From Colwellia sp. (GTDB lineage: Bacteria > Pseudomonadota > Gammaproteobacteria > Enterobacterales > Alteromonadaceae), in NCBI RefSeq assembly GCF_013214175.1, contig NZ_JABSPA010000001.1:272309-336308 (forward strand): a DNA stretch of 64,000 nucleotides, in the 5' to 3' direction. The notes under the pieces were generated by a model. The model made no database searches and was not told the origin of the DNA. It was given only the letters and a program-made list of their open reading frames with translations. Both the position numbers and the translations under genes were made by a program. Shown here piece by piece: positions 1 to 9,000 of the stretch; within the stretch, counting starts at the first letter, position 1; each line of letters opens with the position of its first letter.

Positions 1-309
1 GTAAAATTTTCGCTGACTTGTTTGTGCTGAAAATTCATCAAAGCCTGACACTAGTTGTTCTACAGCAGTAAGATGCGGCGTTAATTGTTGATAGAGTTGT
101 TGGCTAAAGGCGGTTAGCTTTATTCCTCTACCCGCTCTTACAAATAGCTCTTCGGCAATATTACCCTTAAGACGATTAACCGCATTACTGACTGATGATT
201 GAGTAAGGTCAAGCTCTTCAGCGGCCTTAGTGAATGACTCTGTTCGACAAACAGCCATAAAAATACGTAATAAGTTTAAATCAAAATGTTTACTGTGCGC
301 CATAGCCAT
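1..309 (-). CDS. LysR-family transcriptional regulator, N-terminal part (cut by window edge)
   Basis: The minus strand is open from ATG at 309 (or in-frame ATG at 303) to the window edge, giving 103 residues. The visible part is a LysR winged helix-turn-helix: HFDLNLLRIFMAV, then ESFTKAAEELDLTQSSVS and a wing region ending in LKLTAF-like residues. The effector domain lies outside the window. It is divergent from the alkylsulfatase gene at 471, the same arrangement as the LysR activator SdsB1 next to SdsA1 in Pseudomonas, so it probably controls that gene. The family call is firm; the target is inferred from position. Confidence 0.85.
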   Translation of the reverse strand, partial: MAMAHSKHFDLNLLRIFMAVCRTESFTKAAEELDLTQSSVSNAVNRLKGNIAEELFVRAGRGIKLTAFSQQLYQQLTPHLTAVEQLVSGFDEFSAQTSQRKFY

Positions 310-470
310 ACTCCATTCATTTGACTCTATTCATTCACATTGTAAATAGTACAAGCCTATTATCCGCTATTTGTTGATAGATACAAGTTGATTAAACTGA
401 TTACAGATTCAAACGAGGTGTTGTAACCCTCATCACAACTTATTCTATTTTAACGATAAAGGTTAACATT

Positions 471-2507
471 ATGAAAAAAACAGCATTAGCATTAATTATC
501 GCAGCCTTCTCAATTTCGGCGTTTTCAGCCGATCATAACCATGCACATTTAAGTAAGATTGGAGATAACGGTGGTAAAAATGCCACTAATGCAACTATCG
601 AATACAATAATGAATTTGCTAAAACCCTGAACTTTAAAGATGTACGTGCCTTTGAAAATAATAATCGTGGTTTAATTGCTGAATTTGACCAAGCAACAGG
701 TGACATTATTCGCAATAGCTTTAATTTTATTAATGCCGATGTAGCGAATGCAGACAATGCCCCTGATTCAGTCAACCCTTCATTATGGCGTCAAGCGGTG
801 TTAAACCAAGCCGCAACTGGTTTGTACGAAGTGGTACCGGGAAAAGTTTACCAAGTACGTGGTGCGGACTTAGCGTCAATCTCATTTATCCGTAGTGATA
901 ATGGTTGGATTGTTTATGATGTGCTACTTACCAAAGAGGCGGCAGCACAATCGCTGAAGTTCTTCCAAGAAAATGTACCAGAAGCAGGTAAGTTACCCAT
1001 TGTCGCAATGATTTATTCTCATTCTCATGCAGATCACTTTGGCGGCTCTCGCGCTATTAAAGATGCTTTCCCGAATGTGAAAGTATACGGCTCAAAAAAT
1101 ATCACTAAAGAGATTGTTGATGAAAATGTTTTAGCGGGTAACGCTATGTCACGTCGTGCAGCATATCAATATGGCGCAACGTTAAATCGCCATGAACACG
1201 GTATTGTTGATGCTGCGCTTTCAAAAGGTTTATCGAAAGGTGAAATTACCTATGTTCAACCTGATTATGAATTAAATCATAAGGAAGAGATTGAAACATT
1301 GGTTCTTGATGGTTTAGAAATGAAGTTTATGGATGCATCTGGTACCGAAGCTGAGTCTGAAATGGTTACCTATATTCCAAGTCTTAATGCACTGTGGGCA
1401 GGTGAGCTAACCTATCAAGGTATGCATAATGTTTATACCTTACGTGGCGCTAAAGTACGTGACTCTTTAAAATGGTCTAAAAAAATTAACGAAATGTTAG
1501 TGACTTGGGGGGCGAAAACAGAGGTATTGTTTGCCTCGCATTCAGCACCTATTTGGGGAACTGAAGAAATAGGCGCTTACTTAAAAATGCAACGTGATGC
1601 TTATGGTTTCACCCATAACCAAACACTACGTTTAGCCAACAATGGTTATGTTATGCAAGATTTGGGTGACAAAATCTACGAAGTAATGCCGACAAGTATT
1701 CAGCAAAGCTGGCATACCAATGGTTATCACGGCTCATATTCACATAACTCTCGTGCAGTTTACAATATGTACCTAGGTTACTTTGATATGAATCCAGCTA
1801 ATTTAAACCCGCTACCAATAAAAGCAGAGTCAGCAAAATTTGTTGAATATATGGGCGGTAGCAAGTTGGTACTAGAAAAAGCACACGCTGATTATGCTAA
1901 AGGTGAATACCGTTTTGTCGCAACAGCGTTAAACAAAGTTATTCAAGTTGAGCCAAATAATGCTGCAGCACGTAAATTATTAGCAGACTCTTATGAGCAA
2001 CTTGGTTATCAAGCTGAAAGTGCTGGCTGGAGAAATACTTACCTTACCGGTGCGCAAGAGTTACGTGTTGGTACTTTACCGGGTAATCCAAAAACAGCCT
2101 CAGCAGATGTATTAGCTGAAATGACCATTGAAAATTTATTGGATTTTATGGCAGTACGAGTCGATTCGGTAAAAGCACAACACACACCGTTTACCTTAAA
2201 TGTTGTGTTACCTGATACGAAAGAAGTGTTTTTTGTTGAAATGTCTAACGGTAACTTAAGTAACATCAAGGTAGATAAAACGTTAGTAGCGGATGCAACC
2301 TTGTATATTAACCGTAGCGATGTCACTAAAACCATCTTAAAACAAACGACATTAAAAGCGCTTTTTTCCAGTAAAAAAGCAGGCCTAGAAGGTCAGCAAG
2401 ACGTGTTAAACAAATTACTCAGTGCCTTGGTTGAATTTGATGAAATCTTTGAAATTGTACCGCGCCCTGAAAAAGGACAAGAAGTAGATGCTCAGCTATA
2501 CCACTAG
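471..2507 (+). CDS. Secreted linear primary-alkylsulfatase (SdsA1/BDS1-like metallo-beta-lactamase fold)
   Basis: Predicted to hydrolyse sulfate esters of primary alcohols such as alkyl sulfate detergents. Residues 1-19 are a signal peptide ending in SAFSA, so the enzyme is exported. The binuclear zinc motif HSHADH is near residue 184, with later ligands in LWAGE and FASHSAP. The remaining length fits the family layout: catalytic domain, an alpha-helical TPR-like dimerisation domain at about 445-540, and an SCP2-like C-terminal domain. At 678 residues it is near the usual 650-660. The ATG at 471 has AAGG upstream. A divergent LysR gene sits at the left. It ends 75 nt before a hairpin terminator. 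Substrate chain length cannot be read from sequence. Confidence 0.88.
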   Translation: MKKTALALIIAAFSISAFSADHNHAHLSKIGDNGGKNATNATIEYNNEFAKTLNFKDVRAFENNNRGLIAEFDQATGDIIRNSFNFINADVANADNAPDSVNPSLWRQAVLNQAATGLYEVVPGKVYQVRGADLASISFIRSDNGWIVYDVLLTKEAAAQSLKFFQENVPEAGKLPIVAMIYSHSHADHFGGSRAIKDAFPNVKVYGSKNITKEIVDENVLAGNAMSRRAAYQYGATLNRHEHGIVDAALSKGLSKGEITYVQPDYELNHKEEIETLVLDGLEMKFMDASGTEAESEMVTYIPSLNALWAGELTYQGMHNVYTLRGAKVRDSLKWSKKINEMLVTWGAKTEVLFASHSAPIWGTEEIGAYLKMQRDAYGFTHNQTLRLANNGYVMQDLGDKIYEVMPTSIQQSWHTNGYHGSYSHNSRAVYNMYLGYFDMNPANLNPLPIKAESAKFVEYMGGSKLVLEKAHADYAKGEYRFVATALNKVIQVEPNNAAARKLLADSYEQLGYQAESAGWRNTYLTGAQELRVGTLPGNPKTASADVLAEMTIENLLDFMAVRVDSVKAQHTPFTLNVVLPDTKEVFFVEMSNGNLSNIKVDKTLVADATLYINRSDVTKTILKQTTLKALFSSKKAGLEGQQDVLNKLLSALVEFDEIFEIVPRPEKGQEVDAQLYH

Positions 2508-2584
2508 AGCTATACCTTTAGGGAAGAGCTAGTACAGTAAAAGCATCGAAAGCTGATCATCACATATAGCAATTGTTAAGCTAT

Positions 2585-2611
2585 AAAAAAGCCAGCTTAT
2601 GCTGGCTTTTT
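2585..2611. terminator. Bidirectional rho-independent terminator
   Basis: Hairpin with arms GCCAGC (2591-2596) and GCTGGC (2601-2606), loop TTAT, flanked by an A run on the left and a T run on the right, so it can work for both converging genes: the alkylsulfatase (+) and the TonB receptor (-). Confidence 0.8.
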
Positions 2612-2722
2612 CTATTCATCAGTATTGAGAAATTCACTCTTAATTATTCACTATTCATAGCGTAACCAACTTTACGGAGCATAACTAAGCTGGAATTAAC
2701 TCAACTGGATTAACTCAAAAGC

Positions 2723-4903
2723 CTAGAAATCGTAACGCATTGAAACAGAGAAGCCACGACCCGCTTCAGTAACATCGGATAAAGTCGAAATATCTTTGTG
2801 GCCAGCGCCGTTTAGATATCTTACGTATTCTTTATCGGTAATGTTAGTTATCGCTAAGTTAACTCTAAATTCATCGCTTACTTGGTAGCTAGTTAAGAAA
2901 TCAACCGTGCCATAACCAGCAACTTCTGCATTACCTTCATTCACTTTTTCCATACGAGTCGCCCAGTTAACAATTAATTCAGCAAATAAATCATCAACTT
3001 CATAACTAACTCCGGTAATGCCTGAAAGTGGCGAGATACTAGTTAGGTAATCACCGGTTTCATCATCTTTACCGTCCTGATAAGCGGCATTGGCAAATAC
3101 TGAGAAGCTATCATTTAAGTGATAACGTACCGATGCTTCAATACCTTTAAGCGTCACGGAGTCAATATTTTGGTATTGATAAACAAGTACTTGTGCTTCT
3201 TGGCCAGTGTATGGATTAATACTGGTTTCAATATCAATTAACTCCGTAGATAAGAAGTTATCATACTTACTGTAATAAATTGCCGTTGAAAAGAAGAAAT
3301 CACCGGTATGGCCACGTAAACCAATTTCAAAGTTATCACTTTCTTCTGGTGCTAAATCATCACTAGGGACAATTTTATAACCATACATTGAGTTATCATG
3401 TTCAATGTAAGCTAAGTCATAAGCGGGAACTTTAAAACCTTGGCCATATTGGGCAAAACCGGCAATGGTATCGGTAAATTTATACAAGCCGCCAATGCTT
3501 AATGACACATGGTTTTCATCAAAATCAGTAAAAGTCGTACCATCTTCTTTTAGAGCACCATTAGCATCCATTTCATACATATCAAAACGAGCTCCTGGGG
3601 TAATTAAAAGGCTGCCATCTAACAAAGAAATTTCGTCATTTAAGAAAAAACCAGCGCGAAAAACATCAGTTTCTGGGAATTTATCAGTTTCTTTTGGGTA
3701 ACCTGGCTTAGGTGTACCTTCTACTGAGTACAGTTTCACTTCTGTACGACTAGAAGTTGATTGTTCAACATCTAAACCATAACCAATAGTGTGAGTTTCA
3801 TTAAGTGCTAAACTTGCATTTGATAAGAAGCCGACAGTCTCTTGTTTATAAACCGAGGTTTTCCACATATCGCGAAGTTCTGCTGGCGAGTGCGGGTTGG
3901 CAGCAATATCTATCTGACCATATTCAACATCTTCTTGCTCACTGCTATTTACATATAGCGAGACATTGAGCATGTCATAAACGGCAGTTGCTGACTCACT
4001 ATGAAAGCGCAATTGAAAGGACTGGTTATCTTTTTCACTTTCACTGTTTTCATCAACAATGTTATAACCGTCAAGGTTTCTAAAGTAACCTAATAGACCG
4101 TAAGCAACATCACCAGCAACGTCTTGATTCCAAATATCAGCAGTAAAGCTAAGGTAAGTGTCTTCATTGAAGTTGTATTTTGCTTTGTAGAAAATACTCG
4201 TTGATTCAATGTCTAATGAAGGTTTAGTACCTGCATAGTTTTGTGTCTCTTCACCACTGCGATAGTTCAAGTTAAGTACTTGCTCGAAATCATCGGTTGC
4301 TAGGGCAAAAGTGGTACCAATGTGGCTTTGTTTACCGTCATCGGTATAACCTGCCTTAACATTACCAGCAAAGGTTTCACCCTCTTCAAGGTAATCACTA
4401 GCATCTTTAGTGGTGAAAACCACAATACCACCTAAGGCATCAGAGCCGTAAAGTGAAGATGATGCACCTTTAGCGACTTCTACTTGCTTTAAAGTCTCGG
4501 TTTCAATGAAGCCACGGCCAACAATGTCATTTAAACCATTAGCGCCATAACCTTCGTTCATGCGCATGCCGTCTTTGATCATCAAGACACGATCGCCGCC
4601 CATACCACGGACGATAATATTTTGCGCGCCACCTGTACTGCCAGTTACTTGCACACTTGGATCATATTTAAATAACTGGTTCATATCAGTAACCAGTTGT
4701 CTTTCAATGTCTTGCTCAGTAATTACCGAGATACTACCAGCAACATCCTTTAGCGGCTTTTCTGTTTTAGTTCCACTAATAACAATTCTTTCAAAGTCAC
4801 TATGAACAGTGTCATAGATATTACCTTCAGCATAACTTGATGGTGCAAAAAAAATGGCTGTTGAAATGGCGGTGGCTAGCAGGGCGCGCTTGGGCATAAA
4901 CAT
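2723..4903 (-). CDS. TonB-dependent outer-membrane receptor, probable haem/tetrapyrrole receptor
   Basis: 726 residues. A signal peptide ends in SSYA near residue 25; the likely TonB box is in ERIVISG; the plug domain (about 50-165) carries VRGMGGDRVLMIKDGMR and ASSSLYGSDALGG; a long beta-barrel ends with the aromatic residue in SMRYDF. The plug is of the haemoglobin/transferrin-receptor type. The ATG at 4903 has AGGA 7 nt upstream; a second ATG lies at 4897. It is divergent, across 231 bp, from an ExbB-like, DUF2149 and CobN/HmuS-like set. That resembles the Bacteroidetes hmu locus, where HmuR is the haem receptor. The typical FRAP/NPNL haem motifs are not evident, so ligand assignment rests on context. 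Cobalamin is the main alternative. Confidence 0.85.
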   Translation of the reverse strand: MFMPKRALLATAISTAIFFAPSSYAEGNIYDTVHSDFERIVISGTKTEKPLKDVAGSISVITEQDIERQLVTDMNQLFKYDPSVQVTGSTGGAQNIIVRGMGGDRVLMIKDGMRMNEGYGANGLNDIVGRGFIETETLKQVEVAKGASSSLYGSDALGGIVVFTTKDASDYLEEGETFAGNVKAGYTDDGKQSHIGTTFALATDDFEQVLNLNYRSGEETQNYAGTKPSLDIESTSIFYKAKYNFNEDTYLSFTADIWNQDVAGDVAYGLLGYFRNLDGYNIVDENSESEKDNQSFQLRFHSESATAVYDMLNVSLYVNSSEQEDVEYGQIDIAANPHSPAELRDMWKTSVYKQETVGFLSNASLALNETHTIGYGLDVEQSTSSRTEVKLYSVEGTPKPGYPKETDKFPETDVFRAGFFLNDEISLLDGSLLITPGARFDMYEMDANGALKEDGTTFTDFDENHVSLSIGGLYKFTDTIAGFAQYGQGFKVPAYDLAYIEHDNSMYGYKIVPSDDLAPEESDNFEIGLRGHTGDFFFSTAIYYSKYDNFLSTELIDIETSINPYTGQEAQVLVYQYQNIDSVTLKGIEASVRYHLNDSFSVFANAAYQDGKDDETGDYLTSISPLSGITGVSYEVDDLFAELIVNWATRMEKVNEGNAEVAGYGTVDFLTSYQVSDEFRVNLAITNITDKEYVRYLNGAGHKDISTLSDVTEAGRGFSVSMRYDF

Positions 4904-5134
4904 GGTGTATTCCTAATAAGTATGCTTACCAAGTGTGTTAGTGCATGTTAACTAATAGAAAATTGTTACTTGCTACAACAGTTTGGTAATCAATGGGGTT
5001 GTTATTAATTTATGGCGAGTACCATACAGATCATAAACGTAAATGTAAATCTAAATGGGAATAATTACTATTTGAATTAAGGTTGCAGGAGTTGTACAAT
5101 TGTTTAGCTTAAATTTTAGGAGAGACTTAGCACA

Positions 5135-5674
5135 GTGAATATTCAATCTTTAGAAGTTACCATGGCGCAAACATCAGAATTTTTGATGACGCCAGTTATT
5201 ATTTTAATTTGTTCGTTAGTGGTTTATGCCATTTATGCCCTGGGAAGATTTTTCTCACAGTATTTAGTTAGAAAGCAAAATAAGTTGGCTTATGTTCGCC
5301 AGATTTCCCAAGCAGACTTGCCGAAGGTGACCACACATAATGGTTACCCTATCCATAACTACTTTATTAATAATCCCCAAGCCAGTGAAGATGAATTAGA
5401 AGTGGTGGCGCTAAAGCAATTAGAAAATTTGCGCATAGTGACGCGAATTGCACCCATGCTAGGTTTGATTGCCACCATGATCCCGATGGGACCAGCACTG
5501 CAGGCATTAGCCGATGGTAATATCCAAGGTATTAGTGAAAGTTTGATTATTGCCTTTGCTGCCGTTATTTGGGGCATGGTTATTTCATCGCTAACGTTTT
5601 GGCCTGCATCGGTGAAAAAACGCTGGTGTGCCGTTGAATTAATTAACATTCGAAAAATTAAAGGCAACGCATAA
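5135..5674 (+). CDS. MotA/TolQ/ExbB-family proton channel protein (HmuT-like)
   Basis: 179 residues with three predicted membrane helices: about 16-38, then two in the C-terminal half. The second half has the family core RIAPMLGLIATMIPMGPAL followed by IIAFAAVIWGMVISSL. ExbB/TolQ proteins form the proton-driven part of inner-membrane motors together with an ExbD/TolR partner. The next gene, overlapping by 1 nt, encodes a small single-helix protein that could be that partner. The annotated start is GTG at 5135 with GGAG 12 nt upstream; ATG at 5162 is an alternative. First gene of the run leading to the CobN-like protein, so the motor probably serves that protein or the divergent receptor. Confidence 0.82.
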   Translation: MNIQSLEVTMAQTSEFLMTPVIILICSLVVYAIYALGRFFSQYLVRKQNKLAYVRQISQADLPKVTTHNGYPIHNYFINNPQASEDELEVVALKQLENLRIVTRIAPMLGLIATMIPMGPALQALADGNIQGISESLIIAFAAVIWGMVISSLTFWPASVKKRWCAVELINIRKIKGNA

Positions 5675-6018
5675 TGCGCTTTCTTGATGAAGATGAAGAG
5701 CTAAATCCTATTCTTAGTGCGGTTAACTTGGTTGATGTTTTCTTGGTGATCATTGCCGCCTTGTTAATCGCTTTGGCGCAAAATCCTTTGAGCACCTTTT
5801 CCAGTGAAGATGTCACGGTGATTAAAAATCCCGGTAAACCCAATATGGAAATCATTGTTAAAAAAGGCAAAGAAATTAAAAAATACAAATCAACTGGCGA
5901 AGTAGGCTCAGGTGAAGGAATGCGTGCTGGTGTTGCTTATACCATGGCCGATGGCAGTTTTGTTTATGTTCCAGAAAATGGTACAGCTCAAAAAGATACT
6001 AAGCCTAACAAAAACTAG
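5674..6018 (+). CDS. DUF2149 family small membrane protein (HmuU-like, possible ExbD-like partner)
   Basis: 114 residues. One membrane helix at about 16-37 contains Asp21 in NLVDVFLVIIAALL. This placement is like the essential Asp at the start of the single helix in ExbD/TolR (for example FIDVMLVLL in ExbD). The rest is a small, probably periplasmic domain with the segment GKEIKKYKSTGEVGSGEG and a polar tail. The start codon overlaps the stop of the ExbB-like gene (TAATG), which implies translational coupling. Membership in DUF2149 is judged from size, context and this motif. The proton-relay role is an inference. Confidence 0.72.
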   Translation: MRFLDEDEELNPILSAVNLVDVFLVIIAALLIALAQNPLSTFSSEDVTVIKNPGKPNMEIIVKKGKEIKKYKSTGEVGSGEGMRAGVAYTMADGSFVYVPENGTAQKDTKPNKN

Positions 6019-6057
6019 ACCTAACAATAACGACGCCTAAATAGGTTCAAAAAAATA

Positions 6058-9000
6058 ATGATAAAAAAAATACTAAAACAACTACCGATACTAACGGCTT
6101 TTGCACTGATGTGCTTGGCCAATGTCAGTATTGCTGCAGAAGCTACCAAGCTAGATAAACAGCCAACAAATACCAAAAGTAAGCCGCAAGTATTACTGAT
6201 GATGTCATCTCACGCGTCAAAGCCTAAAGGTGACTTATTACAATTATTAGCCAAAGATCAGCCATTTGAGTTAGTTAACTTTTCAACCAAGGGTAAATCG
6301 GACGAAGAAATTAAAGCGGCTTGGTCGAAAGCCAGCTTAATTATGCTTGATGGCATTAATCCTGCTTTGTCTAAATATATGTTTGGTAAATACCAAGGTT
6401 ATCCCGCTGAATTTTCGTCAGTGCCGGTTATCTCTATGGGTGATTTAGCAAACGCTACCATGAACCAAGGGCTATCTAGTGCACAAGCCAAAAATATTGG
6501 CAGTTACTACAATAATGCTGGTCGTGATAATTATGGTAATTTGATGATTTACCTTGCCAATGACTTTTTAAAGCTATCGACCGTTAGCGCCAAAGCGCCC
6601 ATTATTGTGCCAAATGTCGGTTTATACCATTATGATTTCCCCGGTCTGGTAACGAGTGATGAAGAAGCCTTTTTTGAACATTTAAATATTAGCGATAATC
6701 AACCGGTGATTGCCATTGGTATTCACCGTAGTGTCGTTGACTATGAACAACAACAAATTGTTGATGCGCTGATCAAAGGCCTTGAAGCCAAGGGCGCTAA
6801 AGCGCTAGCGTATTTCTTTGAAGGTGAAGACCAGCCAATGGACTTTATTGATTTATTGACTGTTGAAAGCTCTGGCAGTGTTGCAAATACCATTACTGGG
6901 GAAAAGACGAAAAACCGTGTTGATTTATTGATCAACTACCGTTCATTGCATTTTGTTGCTAAACGTCGTGGCGAATTTGAAAAGCTCGGTGTACCTGTTT
7001 TACATGCTCTTAATTACACCGAAGGTGACCAAGCTAGCTTTGAAGCGGATAATGCCGGTATTTCTCCGTCATTAACGCCATTTTTCTTAGTCATGCCAGA
7101 AGATACCGGTAGTGCCGATCCAACAATTATCGCCGCTGATAATAATGGCGAGAAAAAGGTTATTGATTACCAATTAAATGCCTTAGTTGAGCGTGCCTAT
7201 AATCACGCCAATCTTGCTCACATAAAAAACAGCGAGAAAAAAATAGCGACCTTTATTTGGAATTACCCTCCAGGTGAGAAAAATGTTGGTGCTGCCTTTT
7301 TAGATGTACCAACGTCAATTGAAAATATAGCTAAAGCAATGAAAGAAAAAGGCTATAACGTTGATGTTAAAGGCCATAAAGAAATCATTGAATCAGCAGG
7401 TAAGTTATTACGTCCATATTACCGTGGTGAAGATGCTGAGCAGTTAATTGCCCTCGACTTAGCTGAATATATGCCATTAACCACTTACCTTAATTGGTTC
7501 AATGCGTTACCTGAAAATGTCACTAAACCTATTGTTGCAAGGTGGGGCAAGCCAGAAGAAAGCGGCATGTTACGACAAGCTAAAATTAACGGCGAAACAA
7601 TCCCGTCATTTGTTATCCCAAGAATGAACCTTGGTAATATGATTATTATGCCACAAGGTGTACGTGGTGAAGATGCCAAAGAACATGCAAACTTATACCA
7701 CAGCACTAAAACACCTATTAATCACAGCTACCTAGCTATCTACTTATTTGCCCGTGAAACCTTCGGCGCAGATGCGTATATTCATTTGGGAACTCATGGC
7801 AGTCAAGAATGGTTAACGGGTAAAGAACGTGGTTTATCAGTGTATGATGCGCCAAGTTTAGCCCTAGGTAACTTACCGGTATTTTATCCTTATATTATTG
7901 ATAACGTTGGTGAAGCGATGCAGGCTAAACGTCGTGGTCGAGCGACTATGATAAGTCACTTAACGCCAGGGTTTGCTAAGGCAGGTTTATACACTGAAGT
8001 AGCAACCTTAAGTGAAAAAATTAACAATTACTTAATGTTATCTGAAGGTAAAACTAAAGCGAATACTCAAGATGGCATAATAGTTATGGCACAAGAGCTA
8101 AATATGTTAAAAGATTTAGCTATTGAGCCAGAGACCATGGCAGCTGATTTTGATAAGTATATTGCTAAATTACAAGATCACTTAAATGCCTTGGCACAAA
8201 TGAGCCAACCTTTAGGTGTGCATGTTTTTGGTGATTTGCCAAAAGACGCGCACTTATTTACTACCATGTTGCAAATGTTGGGTGATGACTTTACTGCCCG
8301 TGCTGCAAAGTATGAGCAAGCCAATAACATGACAGTGCCTGCGACTGAGCAGTTTGATAAGCGTAATGTTAAAAAGCTACCGGCTCTTGAAGGTTTTCAA
8401 TTATTAAAAGCCTATATAGAGCACCCTGAGACTGTAACTGATCTAGGTGAACAATTAGTTGCTGATCTAGCGATAGCGAAAACCTATTGGCATAACTTCC
8501 AAGCCATAGCTGAAACACAAAACTTATTGTTTGCCCTCGATGCTAACTATATTCCTACCAGTTACGGTGGTGACCCAATTCGTAACCCAGAAGCTGCGCC
8601 AACCGGTCGTAACCTTATTGGTTTTAACCCAGCAAAAGTACCTTCAAAAGAAGCTTACGATGCTGGTGTTATCTTAATGAACCAAACCATTGATGCTTAT
8701 GTTGAAAAGCATGGTAAGTTTCCGCAAAAGTTAGCCTTTTCCTTGTGGTCATTAGAAACTATGCGTCATCAAGGAGCTTTAGAAGCACAAATCCTCCATG
8801 CTCTTGGTTTAAAACCTAAGTGGAACCATCAGGGCCATGTTGTTGGTACGGAAGTCATTCCTTATAGCGAACTTAAACGTCCACGTATCGATGTGGTTAT
8901 CTCAACCACAGGTTTATATCGTGATGCTTTTCCTAATGTGATGTTATGGATAGCAAAAGCCATTGATAAAGTGGCTAAGATGAAAGAAGACAATAATTTT

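Noticed and set aside
2690..2718. Near-duplicate CTGGAATTAACTCAA / CTGGATTAACTCAA
   Set aside because: A single imperfect duplication next to the receptor stop; recorded only as part of the slippage pattern, not as a feature.
5040..5075. Fur-box-like AT-rich stretch before the ExbB-like gene
   Set aside because: The best alignment I could make matches about 11 of 19 consensus positions, which is not above background for AT-rich DNA, although iron control would suit the locus.
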